64,000 nt of DNA, taken from contig JAJZUP010000001.1 of NCBI GenBank assembly GCA_021848465.1, forward strand, positions 868,001 to 932,000. Reading direction: 5' to 3'. This DNA comes from Pseudomonadota bacterium (GTDB taxonomy: Bacteria; Pseudomonadota; Gammaproteobacteria; Burkholderiales; Gallionellaceae). Below are positions 40,572-48,806 of this stretch, in pieces; position 1 is the first letter of the stretch; each line of letters opens with the position of its first letter. The notes beneath the pieces were generated by a model. That model was not told where the DNA came from and did no database searches. It saw only the letters and a program-made list of their open reading frames with translations. A program made the position numbers and the translations under genes.

Positions 40572-41332
40572 GAATTGCACTGGGTGTGGAATATGACGGC
40601 AGCGGTTTCCATGGCTGGCAAAGCCAGCCTGCGGGGAATACCGTGCAGGATGCCCTGCAGCGGGCGCTTGGCAGCGTGGCAGGCGAAGCAATTTCCGTCG
40701 TGGCGGCGGGGCGCACCGATACCGGGGTGCATGCACTCGAACAGGTCGTGCATTTCGATACCCAGGTTGTGCGTCCGTCCGGCGCATGGGTGCGCGGCGC
40801 AAATGCCCTGTTACCGCCGCAGGTGGCGGTGCTCTGGTCGGCGGAAGTTCCGGATGATTTCCATGCGCGCTTTTCGGCACAGGCGCGCAGCTACCAGTAC
40901 GTGCTGTTGAACCGGCCGTCGCGCGGTGCAGTTCATCACGGCAAGATGGGCTGGTTCCATGCGCCGCTGGACCTTGGGGCTATGCGCGCGGCAGCGGCTT
41001 ACCTGCTGGGGACACATGACTTCACTTCGTTTCGGGCGGCGGAGTGCCAGGCCAAATCGCCAGTCAAGCATTTGACCCGGCTTGAAATCAGCCAGCAGGG
41101 CGATGTGTTTATCTTCGAACTGACTGCCAATGCATTCCTGCATCACATGGTGCGCAACATCGTTGGTTGCCTGGTTTATGTCGGCAAGGGCAAGCATCCG
41201 CCGGACTGGATGCGGCAAGTGCTTGAAGCGCGCAACCGCAGTCATGCCGCCCCGACTTTCGCGCCGGACGGTTTGTATTTGCGTCATATCACCTATGACA
41301 GGAAATGGAGTTTGCCGCAAATGCGCGGGTGA
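40568..41332 (+). CDS. truA: tRNA pseudouridine(38-40) synthase
   Basis: Modifies U38-U40 in the tRNA anticodon arm. It has 254 residues. The catalytic aspartate is in 'AAGRTDTGVHALEQVVHF'. Other blocks: 'RIALGVEYDGSGFHGWQ' at the N-terminus, 'SYQYVLLNRPSRG' and 'FLHHMVRNIVGCLVYVGKG'. The track ORF from 39923 runs through the EcfT-like gene out of frame. In many betaproteobacteria fimV-truA is followed by trpF-trpB-trpA, but here cyaY follows convergently. Confidence 0.96.
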   Translation: MRIALGVEYDGSGFHGWQSQPAGNTVQDALQRALGSVAGEAISVVAAGRTDTGVHALEQVVHFDTQVVRPSGAWVRGANALLPPQVAVLWSAEVPDDFHARFSAQARSYQYVLLNRPSRGAVHHGKMGWFHAPLDLGAMRAAAAYLLGTHDFTSFRAAECQAKSPVKHLTRLEISQQGDVFIFELTANAFLHHMVRNIVGCLVYVGKGKHPPDWMRQVLEARNRSHAAPTFAPDGLYLRHITYDRKWSLPQMRG

Positions 41333-41339
41333 CGCAGGT

Positions 41340-41621
41340 TCAATTGTCGAGTAGCGCGACGAGCTTGCCAAACAGCTCGCTGCCATCCCGAATGCTGAAC
41401 CAGCGACCGTCCTGCCATACGTAGTGGAACCCGCCGGATTTTGCCGCCAGCCAGATTTCACGATTGGGCAGGTGGCGGTTGACGATGATCTTGCTGCCAT
41501 TATCGAGCTCGATTTCCATGACTGCGTCGTTGTTGCTGTAATCGATTTCGCGCTCATCCAGCATTTCTTCAATCGCGGAAAAAGCTTCTTTGGCCAGTGC
41601 AATATATTCGCTTTCGGTCAT
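41340..41621 (-). CDS. cyaY: Frataxin-like iron-sulfur assembly protein CyaY
   Basis: A 93-residue frataxin homologue that binds iron and tunes IscS activity in Fe-S cluster assembly. The acidic N-terminal helix ('AIEEMLDEREIDYSNNDAVME') and 'IIVNRHLPNREIWLAAKSGGFH' are typical. The start is the ATG encoding MTESEYIALAKEAF; the track ORF extends 51 residues into the promoter region. It is divergent from lptM-lysA, the same neighbourhood as in E. coli cyaY-yifL-dapF. Confidence 0.94.
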   Translation of the reverse strand: MTESEYIALAKEAFSAIEEMLDEREIDYSNNDAVMEIELDNGSKIIVNRHLPNREIWLAAKSGGFHYVWQDGRWFSIRDGSELFGKLVALLDN

Positions 41622-41642
41622 CGGGACACCTGTCTTTGCATT

Positions 41643-41648
41643 TATAAT
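41643..41648 (+). promoter_or_regulatory. -10 element of the lptM-lysA promoter
   Basis: TATAAT followed by TACGCGC, 25 bases before the lptM ATG. No clear -35. Confidence 0.45.
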
Positions 41649-41673
41649 TACGCGCAATTTTACGGGGAAGACG

Positions 41674-41808
41674 ATGCGCAATCCAATACTTGCTTTTACG
41701 GGAATCATATTGCTGGCGCTGCTTGCACTGCAAGGCTGCGGCCGCAAGGGACCGCTATTCATGCCCAAAAACAATCCGCCACCGACTCAATCCGATCAGA
41801 AGAAATAA
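41674..41808 (+). CDS. lptM: LptM (YifL-type) small lipoprotein
   Basis: A 44-residue lipoprotein with signal 'ILLALLALQGC' and the family block 'GCGRKGPLFMP' right after the lipidated cysteine. In E. coli LptM helps the LptD-LptE LPS translocon mature by assisting disulfide formation. The track ORF begins 28 codons upstream; the ATG at 41674 follows GGGGAAG. It is one base before lysA, a very common lptM-lysA pairing. Confidence 0.88.
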   Translation: MRNPILAFTGIILLALLALQGCGRKGPLFMPKNNPPPTQSDQKK

Positions 41809-41809
41809 C

Positions 41810-43060
41810 ATGACCTCGAACTTCCATTACCAGAATGACCAACTCCATGCCGAGAATGTAGCGTTGCAGGATATCGCCGAACGTTTCGGCACCCCAAGTT
41901 ATGTCTATTCGCGGGCGGCACTGACCGATGCCTACATGCAGTTTGCGGATGCGTTCAAAACGCGCGAAGCGTTGATTTGCTTTGCGGTGAAATCCAATTC
42001 CAACCTGGCGATCCTGAACCTGTTTGCACGGCTGGGTGCGGGGTTCGATATTGTGTCCGGCGGCGAATTGCAGCGCGTTCTGGCTGCGGGCGGCGATGCG
42101 GGCAAGGTGGTGTTTTCCGGCGTGGGCAAAACTGCGGCGGAAATGCACCAGGCCCTGGAGGCGGGCATCCTGTGCTTCAACGTGGAATCGGAAGCTGAGT
42201 TGGAGCGCTTGAATCAGGTGGCAGGGGTAATGAGAAAAACCGCGCCGGTCAGCCTGCGCGTGAATCCGGATGTGGATGCCAAGACGCACCCCTACATCTC
42301 CACCGGGCTGAAACAGAATAAATTCGGTGTGGCGTATGCCGATGCGCTGCGCCTGTATCGCAAGGCTGCCGGCATGCCGAATCTGCGCGTGACCGGGATG
42401 GATTGCCATATCGGCTCGCAGCTGACCGATGCCAGCCCGTTTGTGGCGGCAGCGGAAAAAATTCTGCAATTGGTCGAACAACTGGCAAGCGAGGGCATTC
42501 GCCTTGAGCATCTCGATTTCGGTGGCGGTCTGGGTATTCGCTATCGTGACGAAACCCCGCCCAGTGTTGCCGACTACGCCAATGCCCTGTTGGGCGCGCT
42601 GGTTGGCAGGAAGGAAAAGCTGATCCTGGAGCCGGGGCGAGCGCTGGTGGGGAATGCAGGTGTGCTGCTGACCAGGGTGGAATATCTCAAGCCAGGTGAA
42701 GAAAAGAATTTTGCAATTGTGGATGCGGCGATGAACGACCTGATGCGGCCGACACTCTACGACGCCTACCATGAGGTGCTGCCCGTGGTTCGAGATGCCA
42801 CACTGGCATCGCATGTGTATGAGGTTGTCGGGCCGGTGTGCGAGACCGGTGACTTCCTCGCGCACGAACGTGAAATGGCGATAGCACAAGGCTCCTTGTT
42901 GGCGCTCATGTCGGCGGGCGCATATGGAATGAGCATGAGTTCCAACTACAATTCGCGGCCGCGTGCTGCGGAAATCATGGTGGACAAAGGCGCGATGCAC
43001 TTGGTGCGCGAGCGTGAGACGGTTGCGCAAATTTTTGCCGGTGAGAAACTATTCAAATAG
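41810..43060 (+). CDS. lysA: Diaminopimelate decarboxylase
   Basis: A PLP enzyme that makes L-lysine from meso-diaminopimelate. It has 416 residues. The PLP lysine is in 'ICFAVKSNSNLAIL', with 'GMDCHIGSQLTD', 'LDFGGGLGIRY', 'LEPGRALVGNAG' and the cross-subunit cysteine in 'VGPVCETGDFLAHER'. The start is the ATG encoding MTSNFHYQN, one base after lptM; the track start lies inside lptM out of frame. Confidence 0.97.
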   Translation: MTSNFHYQNDQLHAENVALQDIAERFGTPSYVYSRAALTDAYMQFADAFKTREALICFAVKSNSNLAILNLFARLGAGFDIVSGGELQRVLAAGGDAGKVVFSGVGKTAAEMHQALEAGILCFNVESEAELERLNQVAGVMRKTAPVSLRVNPDVDAKTHPYISTGLKQNKFGVAYADALRLYRKAAGMPNLRVTGMDCHIGSQLTDASPFVAAAEKILQLVEQLASEGIRLEHLDFGGGLGIRYRDETPPSVADYANALLGALVGRKEKLILEPGRALVGNAGVLLTRVEYLKPGEEKNFAIVDAAMNDLMRPTLYDAYHEVLPVVRDATLASHVYEVVGPVCETGDFLAHEREMAIAQGSLLALMSAGAYGMSMSSNYNSRPRAAEIMVDKGAMHLVRERETVAQIFAGEKLFK

Positions 43061-43087
43061 TTTTTCAGCATTTTCCGCATAAAAATG

Positions 43088-43117
43088 TTGCGCAGAAAAT
43101 TTATTCACGCATAGAAT
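43088..43117 (+). promoter_or_regulatory. Putative promoter of the H1-like gene
   Basis: TTGCGC, 18 bases, TAGAAT, then GCGCGCA. The leader before the ATG would be about 105 bases. Confidence 0.5.
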
Positions 43118-43227
43118 GCGCGCACCAAGCGCCTCGGTTGTGTTTCAGGGATTGCAGCGTGTTTGGTGGTGCGGTGTCTGCACCAGTTGTGCCGAAGGGT
43201 TTTAGTCAATTTAAAAAAGGAAAGAAC

Positions 43228-43776
43228 ATGGCTGCAACAACTACCAAAGCAAAGAGCACTACTGCCAAGAAAACAACCGCAAAAAAAGCCGCAGCAAAGC
43301 CGGCAGCTAAAAAGGCAGTAGCCAAACCTGCTGCGAAGAAAGCTGCCGCAAAACCAGTTGCCAAGAAGGCGACCGCCAAGCCTGCTGCAAAGAAAACCGC
43401 AGCAAAGCCGGCAGCTAAAAAAGCTGCAGCCAAACCTGCTGTGAAGAAAGCTGCGGCAAAACCAGCTGCCAAGAAGGCAACCGCCAAGCCTGCTGCAAAG
43501 AAAGCCACGGCAAAGCCAGCCGCAAAGAAGGTCGCAGCAAAGCCTGTAGCAAAGAAAGCAGCTGCCAAGCCGGTTGCAAAGAAAGCCGCTGCGAAGCCAA
43601 CCGCCAAGAAGGTTGCAGCCAAGCCGGCAGCTAAAAAAGCAGCCGCCAAACCTGCTGCGAAAAAAGCCGTGGCTAAGCCAGCTGCCAAGCCGGTTGCAAA
43701 GAAAGCCGCAGCGAAGCCAGCCGCCAAGAAGGTTGCAGCCAAGCCAGCGGCGAAGAAACCGGCCGGTCGCGCCTGA
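43228..43776 (+). CDS. Histone H1-like Lys/Ala/Pro repeat protein
   Basis: A 182-residue, extremely basic protein made almost entirely of a 9-residue repeat of the form xxAKPxAKK (about 17-18 copies) after a short Thr/Lys/Ala start, ending 'AAKKPAGRA'. Such proteins (AlgP, BpH1/BpH2, HupN tails) bind DNA like eukaryotic H1 tails and help nucleoid compaction or gene control. There is no globular domain. The ribosome site AAAAAAGGAAAG is strong, and the gene has its own promoter and terminator, so it is a monocistron. The track start at 43138 lies in the leader. Confidence 0.85.
   Translation: MAATTTKAKSTTAKKTTAKKAAAKPAAKKAVAKPAAKKAAAKPVAKKATAKPAAKKTAAKPAAKKAAAKPAVKKAAAKPAAKKATAKPAAKKATAKPAAKKVAAKPVAKKAAAKPVAKKAAAKPTAKKVAAKPAAKKAAAKPAAKKAVAKPAAKPVAKKAAAKPAAKKVAAKPAAKKPAGRA
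43286..43765 (+). repeat. 27-bp coding tandem repeat in the H1-like gene
   Basis: Units of about 27 bases of the form GCNGCNAAGCCNGCNGCNAAGAAG run nearly uninterrupted, with one shortened unit near 43680 ('AAKPVAKK' after 'AVAKPAAKP'). Unit-number changes keep the reading frame. Confidence 0.75.
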
Positions 43777-43800
43777 CTCGGTCATTGATGGTTTCGCCGG

Positions 43801-43840
43801 CGTAGAGGCGATAGCAATCGCCTCTACGCGCTTTCTTCAG
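43801..43840 (+). terminator. Hairpin after the H1-like gene
   Basis: CGTAGAGGCGAT-AGCA-ATCGCCTCTACG, a perfect 12-bp stem, then CGCTTTCTTC. The T-run is weak, but the stem is strong. Confidence 0.65.
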
Positions 43841-43886
43841 CAGGTCCCTTACGTTTAGTGGCGGGTCCAGTAAGCGTTTATTCTCC

Positions 43887-43905
43887 GCCAGCCAGCCTGG
43901 CTGGC
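43887..43905. promoter_or_regulatory. Palindrome upstream of the RND operon
   Basis: GCCAGCCAG-C-CTGGCTGGC, 50 bases before the adaptor-gene ATG. It could be an operator or an mRNA hairpin. No regulator gene is adjacent. Confidence 0.35.
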
Positions 43906-43954
43906 TCTGATCCTGGCCCGGGATTTCCATTTAAAACTGACGAAGAGTGAGCGC

Positions 43955-45067
43955 ATGAACAGCACGAACTTGAGGTTATTGTTTTTTGCGTTATTGCTTG
44001 TGGGCGGCTGCAGCAAGAAGACCGCAGACAACAAGCCGGTTCAGGGCGCAATTCCGGTGACGGTTGTGCAGAGCACATCCCGGCCGCTGGAACTGGTCGA
44101 GGAATCGGTGGGTACGCTGGAGAGCCTGACTGATCCGACGATTTCGGCGGAGGTATCGGGCAAGGTGCTACAAATCCGTGCCGTAGCCGGGAGTGCCATT
44201 CGCGAAGGTGACACGCTGGCGGTGCTGGACTCACAGGATGTGGAATTGGCGCGTAAATCCGCGCAGGCAGAGGTGCAACGCGTCGGCATCCTGATCAACA
44301 ACCAGACCAGAAACCTCGAGCGCATGCAGCAACTGCGCCAGAAGAATTTCATTTCCCAGTCGGCGCTTGATGATGCCGTCGCGCAGACAAATGCGTTGCG
44401 CAACCAGGTGCGCGCAGCGCAGGCGCAGTTGGCATTGGCGGAGCGCAATGTCGGCAAGACCCGGATTGTGTCTCCGGTCAACGGCCGCGTGGAAAAGCAG
44501 ATTGCCGAACGCGGGCAGTATGTCAAAGTCGGCGATCCGCTGTTCCAGTTGGTGACCTTGGGCAGTTTGCGCGCGCGCTTGCCGTTCCCTGAAAAATTCT
44601 CCGCACAACTGCAACGCGGCATGACGGTGCGTTTGTCCAGCCCGGCAGACGACCGGGTGGTTTCCGGGAAAATTTCTGAAATCCGTCCGATGGCCGAGAC
44701 CAATAGCCGCGCCTTCGATGTGTATGTGAGCCTGAACAATCCGGGCAACTGGAAACCGGGCGCCAGTGTGCTGGGCAAGGTGGTGCTGGGTGAGCATCCG
44801 GATGCTGTCATTGTCCCGGAAAACAGTGTGGTGATGCGGCCAGCAGGCAAAGTGTTGTATGTGGTGAATAACGGCAAGGCCGAACAGCGGGTTGTGCAAA
44901 CCGGGGTTGAGCAGGATGGCGTGATCGAAGTGACCAGCGGGGTGCGACCTGGAGAAGAGGTGGTAGTGGACGGCGCCGGATTCCTGACCGACCATGCTGA
45001 AGTTGCAATCAAGAGCAGCGAGGGGGCTCCGCCTCCGGCGTCTTCCGCTGTCAGTGCGGCCAATTAA
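43955..45067 (+). CDS. RND efflux periplasmic adaptor (membrane fusion protein)
   Basis: A 370-residue lipoprotein adaptor: signal with lipobox VGGC, then a split lipoyl domain ('ISAEVSGKVLQIRAVAGSAIREGDTL' and 'TRIVSPVNGRVEKQIAERGQYV'), an alpha-hairpin (about 100-160, 'RQKNFISQSALDDAVAQ'), and beta-barrel and membrane-proximal domains. The C-terminus is Pro/Ala-rich. It connects the RND pump to an outer-membrane channel, whose gene is not in the window. It is 14 bases before the pump gene. Confidence 0.93.
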   Translation: MNSTNLRLLFFALLLVGGCSKKTADNKPVQGAIPVTVVQSTSRPLELVEESVGTLESLTDPTISAEVSGKVLQIRAVAGSAIREGDTLAVLDSQDVELARKSAQAEVQRVGILINNQTRNLERMQQLRQKNFISQSALDDAVAQTNALRNQVRAAQAQLALAERNVGKTRIVSPVNGRVEKQIAERGQYVKVGDPLFQLVTLGSLRARLPFPEKFSAQLQRGMTVRLSSPADDRVVSGKISEIRPMAETNSRAFDVYVSLNNPGNWKPGASVLGKVVLGEHPDAVIVPENSVVMRPAGKVLYVVNNGKAEQRVVQTGVEQDGVIEVTSGVRPGEEVVVDGAGFLTDHAEVAIKSSEGAPPPASSAVSAAN

Positions 45068-45081
45068 CTGAAGCGTTGCCG

Positions 45082-48000
45082 ATGAATCTGCCAGAACTTT
45101 CAATCCGGCGCCACGTGTTTGCCACCATGCTGAGTGGTGTGTTGATGCTGACCGGGTTGATCGCCTACCAGCGTATCGGGGTCGACCAGTTCCCGAAAAT
45201 CGAGTTCCCGATCATTTCGGTGATGACCACGATGCAGGGGGCCAACCCGGAAAGCATGGATATGAGCGTGACCAACGTGCTCGAGACCGCAGTCAACAGC
45301 GTGCCGGGAATCGAGCATGTCCAGTCCAGTTCGTCGCCGGGCGTCTCCGTCATCGCAATCACGTTCAGCCTGGAAAAAAATGTCGATGTGGCCTTCAACG
45401 AAGTCCAGGCCAAGGTCAATCGCGCGCTCAGACTCCTGCCCAAGGATGCAGATGCGCCGGTGGTCGCCAAACTTGATACCAGCTCCAACCCGATCATGTG
45501 GCTCGCCTTGCAGGGCGATCGCACGCAGCAGCAGCTTAACCAGTATGCGACGAATATCATCAAGAAGAAGCTGGAGACGATTGACGGCGTCGGCGAGGTC
45601 CGGCTGGGGGGGCGGCGCGATCGTACGATCCGCGTGCACCTGAATCCGGAGCGCATGGCTGCGCTGGGATTGACTGCGCAGGATGTCGCCGCAACCTTTG
45701 CCCGCGAGCATGTGCAATTGCCCGGTGGCTTCCTGACCGGCAACGCCAATGAATACCTGCTCAAGCTGGACTTGGAGTTCCATCAGCTCGAAGGGTTGCG
45801 TCATATGACCGTCGCGTATCGCGCCGGTGCGATCGTCCAGCTTGAAGATATTGCGACCGTGACGGACGGGCTGGCCGATTTCAGGCAGCTTGCGCGCTTC
45901 AACGGCAAGCCGGCGGTCGGGATCGGCATCGTGAAGGTTTCCGATGGCAATACCGTGGCGATTACCGAGGAAATCAAGCGCAGGCTGGAAAAGGAAATCA
46001 TTCCCGCCCTGCCGCCCGGCATGACCCTGCGCATCGCCACCAACGACGGCATCTTCATCCAGGAAATGATTGACGCACTCAAGGAGCACCTGGTGGAGGG
46101 AACGCTGCTGGCGGCGCTGGTCGTGTGGGTGTTCCTGCGCAGCATCCGCTCGACCCTGATCATCGCGATGGCGATCCCGGTATCGTTGCTGGGCGCCATC
46201 GCGGTGATCTATTTCCTCGGCTACTCATTCAACGCGATGACCATGCTGGCCCTGCTGCTGCTGATCGGGGTGGTGGTGGACGACGCGATTGTGGTGCTGG
46301 AAAATATTTTCCGGCATCGCGAACAGATCGATCCTGACCCGGTGAAGGCCGCGATCAACGGCAGCAACGAGGTCGTGTTCGCGGTCATCGCCGCATCCCT
46401 GTCGCTGGTCTCGATTTTTGCGCCGGTGATTTTCATGAGCGGCATCATCGGCATGTTCTTCAAGTCGTTCGCCGTGGTGGTGACGTTCGGCGTGCTGGTC
46501 TCCCTGTTTGTTTCGCTGACACTGACCCCGATGTTGTGCTCGCGCTTCCTGAATGTCGCACCGCGTCACGGCAGGTTGTACCACTTGCTGGATGGCCTGT
46601 TTCGCGGCCTGGACCGGTTTTACCGCGGCCTGTTGGCAAGTTCGTTGCAGCATCGCTGGAAAGTGGTGGTGCTGACCATCCTGGTGGTGGCCTCAAGCAG
46701 CTTTTTCCTGGCTCGCGTGGGTAAGGCCTTCCTGCCGGACGAGGATCAGGGGCGCTTCATGGTGTTCAGCAAGGTGCCTTTGGGCTCGTCTATCGAATAT
46801 ACCAACGGCAAGCTGGAAGAAGTGGAGCGGATACTCGCCCGCCATCCGGAGGTCGAGACCGATTTCAGCGCCATCGGTGCAGGCTCGGCCGGGCAGGTCA
46901 ATCAGGCGTTTTCCTTTGTGCGCATGGTGCCGCGCCAGATGCGCACAGTTTCGCAGCAGGAGTTACTGGGGCAATTGCGCAAGGAACTCGCCGAGATTCC
47001 GGGGGTACGGGCGTTTCCGGCCCCCGTTTCGAATGTCGGAGGACAGCGCGGCGAGCCGTTGCAGTTCGTCCTGACCGGAACCAACCTGGATGAGGTGGCA
47101 CGCCTTGCGGGAGGATTCCAGCGCGAACTGTCCAGGGAGATCCCCGGGCTGGGGCGCGTCGACCTTGACCTGCAACTGGACCTGCCCGAGTTGTCGGTCA
47201 ACTTGGACCGCGCCAAGGCGGCAGCCTTGGGTATTTCGGCGCAGGACGTAGCCCTGGCGGTGAGCACGCTGACCGGCGGGATGGACATTGCCCAGTACAA
47301 CGACGAGCCCGGCGATGGTCAGCGTTACTATATCCGGCTGAAGGCCGGGGAGGGCGACTTCACGCGAGCTGCCGATATGCGCCAGATTTACCTGCGCGCG
47401 CGCGACGGCAGCATGGTGCGGCTCGATAACCTGGCAAATTTTGACGAGAAGCTGGGCGCGGCAGTGGTCGGGCGTTACGACCTGCAGTATTCAGCGACCT
47501 TTTATGCCACCCCGCTGATGCCGCTGGGCGAGGCGACCGCCAGGCTCAAGGAGGTGGCAGCCAAATTCCTGCCGGCGGGGTACCGTGTGAAGCTGATCGG
47601 TCAGGCGGAGGAGTTCGGCAAAACAGTGGGCTATATGCTGTTCGCGTTTGTCCTGGCAATTGTGTTGCTGTACATGGTGCTGGCCAGCCAGTTCAACTCG
47701 TTCGTCCAGCCCTTCATCATCATGATGGCGCAGCCGCTGGCGATCATCGGCGGAGTGGCGGCTTTGTGGCTGGTCGGGCACACGCTGAATATTTACTCGA
47801 TGGTAGGGCTGGTGCTGCTGATTGGCCTGGTGGCCAAAAACTCGATCCTGCTGATCGACCTCACCAACCAGCGCCGTGCCGGCGGCATGCCGATCGACGC
47901 GGCCCTGCTGGACGCCTGCCCCATCCGTCTGCGTCCGGTGCTGATGACCTCGGCAACGATCATCCTGGCCCTGTTCCCGGCGGCGCTCGGGTTCGGTGCC

Positions 48001-48156
48001 GGCGCCGAGACCAATGGCCCGCTGGCGGTAGCGGTGATCGGCGGGATGATTTCCTCGACCCTGTTGACCCTGGTGGTGGTGCCTTCCGTGTACTCGCTGG
48101 TGGAAGGGGGCTTGCAGCGGCGTGCGCAAAAGCATGGCCGCAAACAGGCAGAATAA
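45082..48156 (+). CDS. RND (HAE1-type) efflux permease
   Basis: A 1024-residue proton-driven trimeric exporter of the AcrB/MexB superfamily (MdtB/MdtC-, TriC-like group by feel). TM1 begins near residue 12; 'RIGVDQFPKIEFPIISVMT' is the porter-domain entry. The proton-relay aspartates are in TM4 'LIGVVVDDAIVVLENIFRHRE', and motif 'FMSGIIGMFFKSFAVVV' is present. The second half repeats the layout, with 'GLVAKNSILLIDLTNQRRAG' carrying the TM10 lysine. The substrate is unknown. The start is ATG 45082; the track adds two codons. Confidence 0.94.
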   Translation: MNLPELSIRRHVFATMLSGVLMLTGLIAYQRIGVDQFPKIEFPIISVMTTMQGANPESMDMSVTNVLETAVNSVPGIEHVQSSSSPGVSVIAITFSLEKNVDVAFNEVQAKVNRALRLLPKDADAPVVAKLDTSSNPIMWLALQGDRTQQQLNQYATNIIKKKLETIDGVGEVRLGGRRDRTIRVHLNPERMAALGLTAQDVAATFAREHVQLPGGFLTGNANEYLLKLDLEFHQLEGLRHMTVAYRAGAIVQLEDIATVTDGLADFRQLARFNGKPAVGIGIVKVSDGNTVAITEEIKRRLEKEIIPALPPGMTLRIATNDGIFIQEMIDALKEHLVEGTLLAALVVWVFLRSIRSTLIIAMAIPVSLLGAIAVIYFLGYSFNAMTMLALLLLIGVVVDDAIVVLENIFRHREQIDPDPVKAAINGSNEVVFAVIAASLSLVSIFAPVIFMSGIIGMFFKSFAVVVTFGVLVSLFVSLTLTPMLCSRFLNVAPRHGRLYHLLDGLFRGLDRFYRGLLASSLQHRWKVVVLTILVVASSSFFLARVGKAFLPDEDQGRFMVFSKVPLGSSIEYTNGKLEEVERILARHPEVETDFSAIGAGSAGQVNQAFSFVRMVPRQMRTVSQQELLGQLRKELAEIPGVRAFPAPVSNVGGQRGEPLQFVLTGTNLDEVARLAGGFQRELSREIPGLGRVDLDLQLDLPELSVNLDRAKAAALGISAQDVALAVSTLTGGMDIAQYNDEPGDGQRYYIRLKAGEGDFTRAADMRQIYLRARDGSMVRLDNLANFDEKLGAAVVGRYDLQYSATFYATPLMPLGEATARLKEVAAKFLPAGYRVKLIGQAEEFGKTVGYMLFAFVLAIVLLYMVLASQFNSFVQPFIIMMAQPLAIIGGVAALWLVGHTLNIYSMVGLVLLIGLVAKNSILLIDLTNQRRAGGMPIDAALLDACPIRLRPVLMTSATIILALFPAALGFGAGAETNGPLAVAVIGGMISSTLLTLVVVPSVYSLVEGGLQRRAQKHGRKQAE

Positions 48157-48283
48157 GGCTGTCTCCAAATCCCGGAAATAGGGTGTTTTTCCGTCGCAGT
48201 TCGGCAATATGGATTTGCGCAGGCTCTGTTAGAGTGCAGACTGGTTACATCATCATGTTACTCGTTTAACTACGGAGAAGATC

Positions 48284-48766
48284 ATGTCCTCAATTAGCGG
48301 AGTTTCGAATATGCGCGAAGCGACGATGCCGCAGGTGAATAAGGTAAAGCCCAAACCTGCCGCAACCCCGTCGCCTCAGCAAAAACTTGCCAGCATGTTT
48401 CAGAAGATCGACACAGAAGGCAAGGGCAGCATCACCAAGGCACAATTTGAACAGGTGTTCAGCAAGCTTGATACGCCCCCGGCACTCAAGGCCATGGGTG
48501 CGGAAGAAACATTCAAGAAACTGGATGCCAAGGGCACCGGTGTGGTGAGCAAGGATGAGTTCATCAAGGGCATGGAGTCGGTGATTGAGCAGGCAAAGAG
48601 CGGCAAACCGGCGCCGGCAAAAGCTGCTCCGGCAGTTGCCAAAGCCGCGCCCGCAGCAGCGCCTGCGGCCCATCATGTAGCCCAGACCTATTCGGCGCCA
48701 TCTGCGCCTGCGGCACACCCGGCATCACAAGGCGCGGTCGGCAACACGATCAACCTGACTGCCTGA
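48284..48766 (+). CDS. EF-hand-containing protein with Ala/Pro-rich tail
   Basis: A 160-residue protein with two EF-hand-like loops, 'DTEGKGSITKAQF' (about 43-55, glutamine where the usual twelfth-position glutamate sits) and 'DAKGTGVVSKDEF' (about 80-92, glutamate present). So one good and one imperfect calcium site. The N-terminus has no clear signal peptide. The C-terminal third is low-complexity Ala/Pro/His ('APAAHHVAQTYSAP'). Calcium buffering or sensing is likely; the partner is unknown. It stands alone between the RND operon and the convergent GGDEF-EAL gene. Confidence 0.8.
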   Translation: MSSISGVSNMREATMPQVNKVKPKPAATPSPQQKLASMFQKIDTEGKGSITKAQFEQVFSKLDTPPALKAMGAEETFKKLDAKGTGVVSKDEFIKGMESVIEQAKSGKPAPAKAAPAVAKAAPAAAPAAHHVAQTYSAPSAPAAHPASQGAVGNTINLTA

Positions 48767-48806
48767 TTCCTGCGCGAACAGGCGGCAGGTCGTTGCAGTT
48801 CTGGCT

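Noticed and set aside
43228-43776. CRISPR-like direct repeats at 43.3-43.7 kb
   Set aside because: The repeats are contiguous coding units without spacers and encode the AKPxAKK protein.
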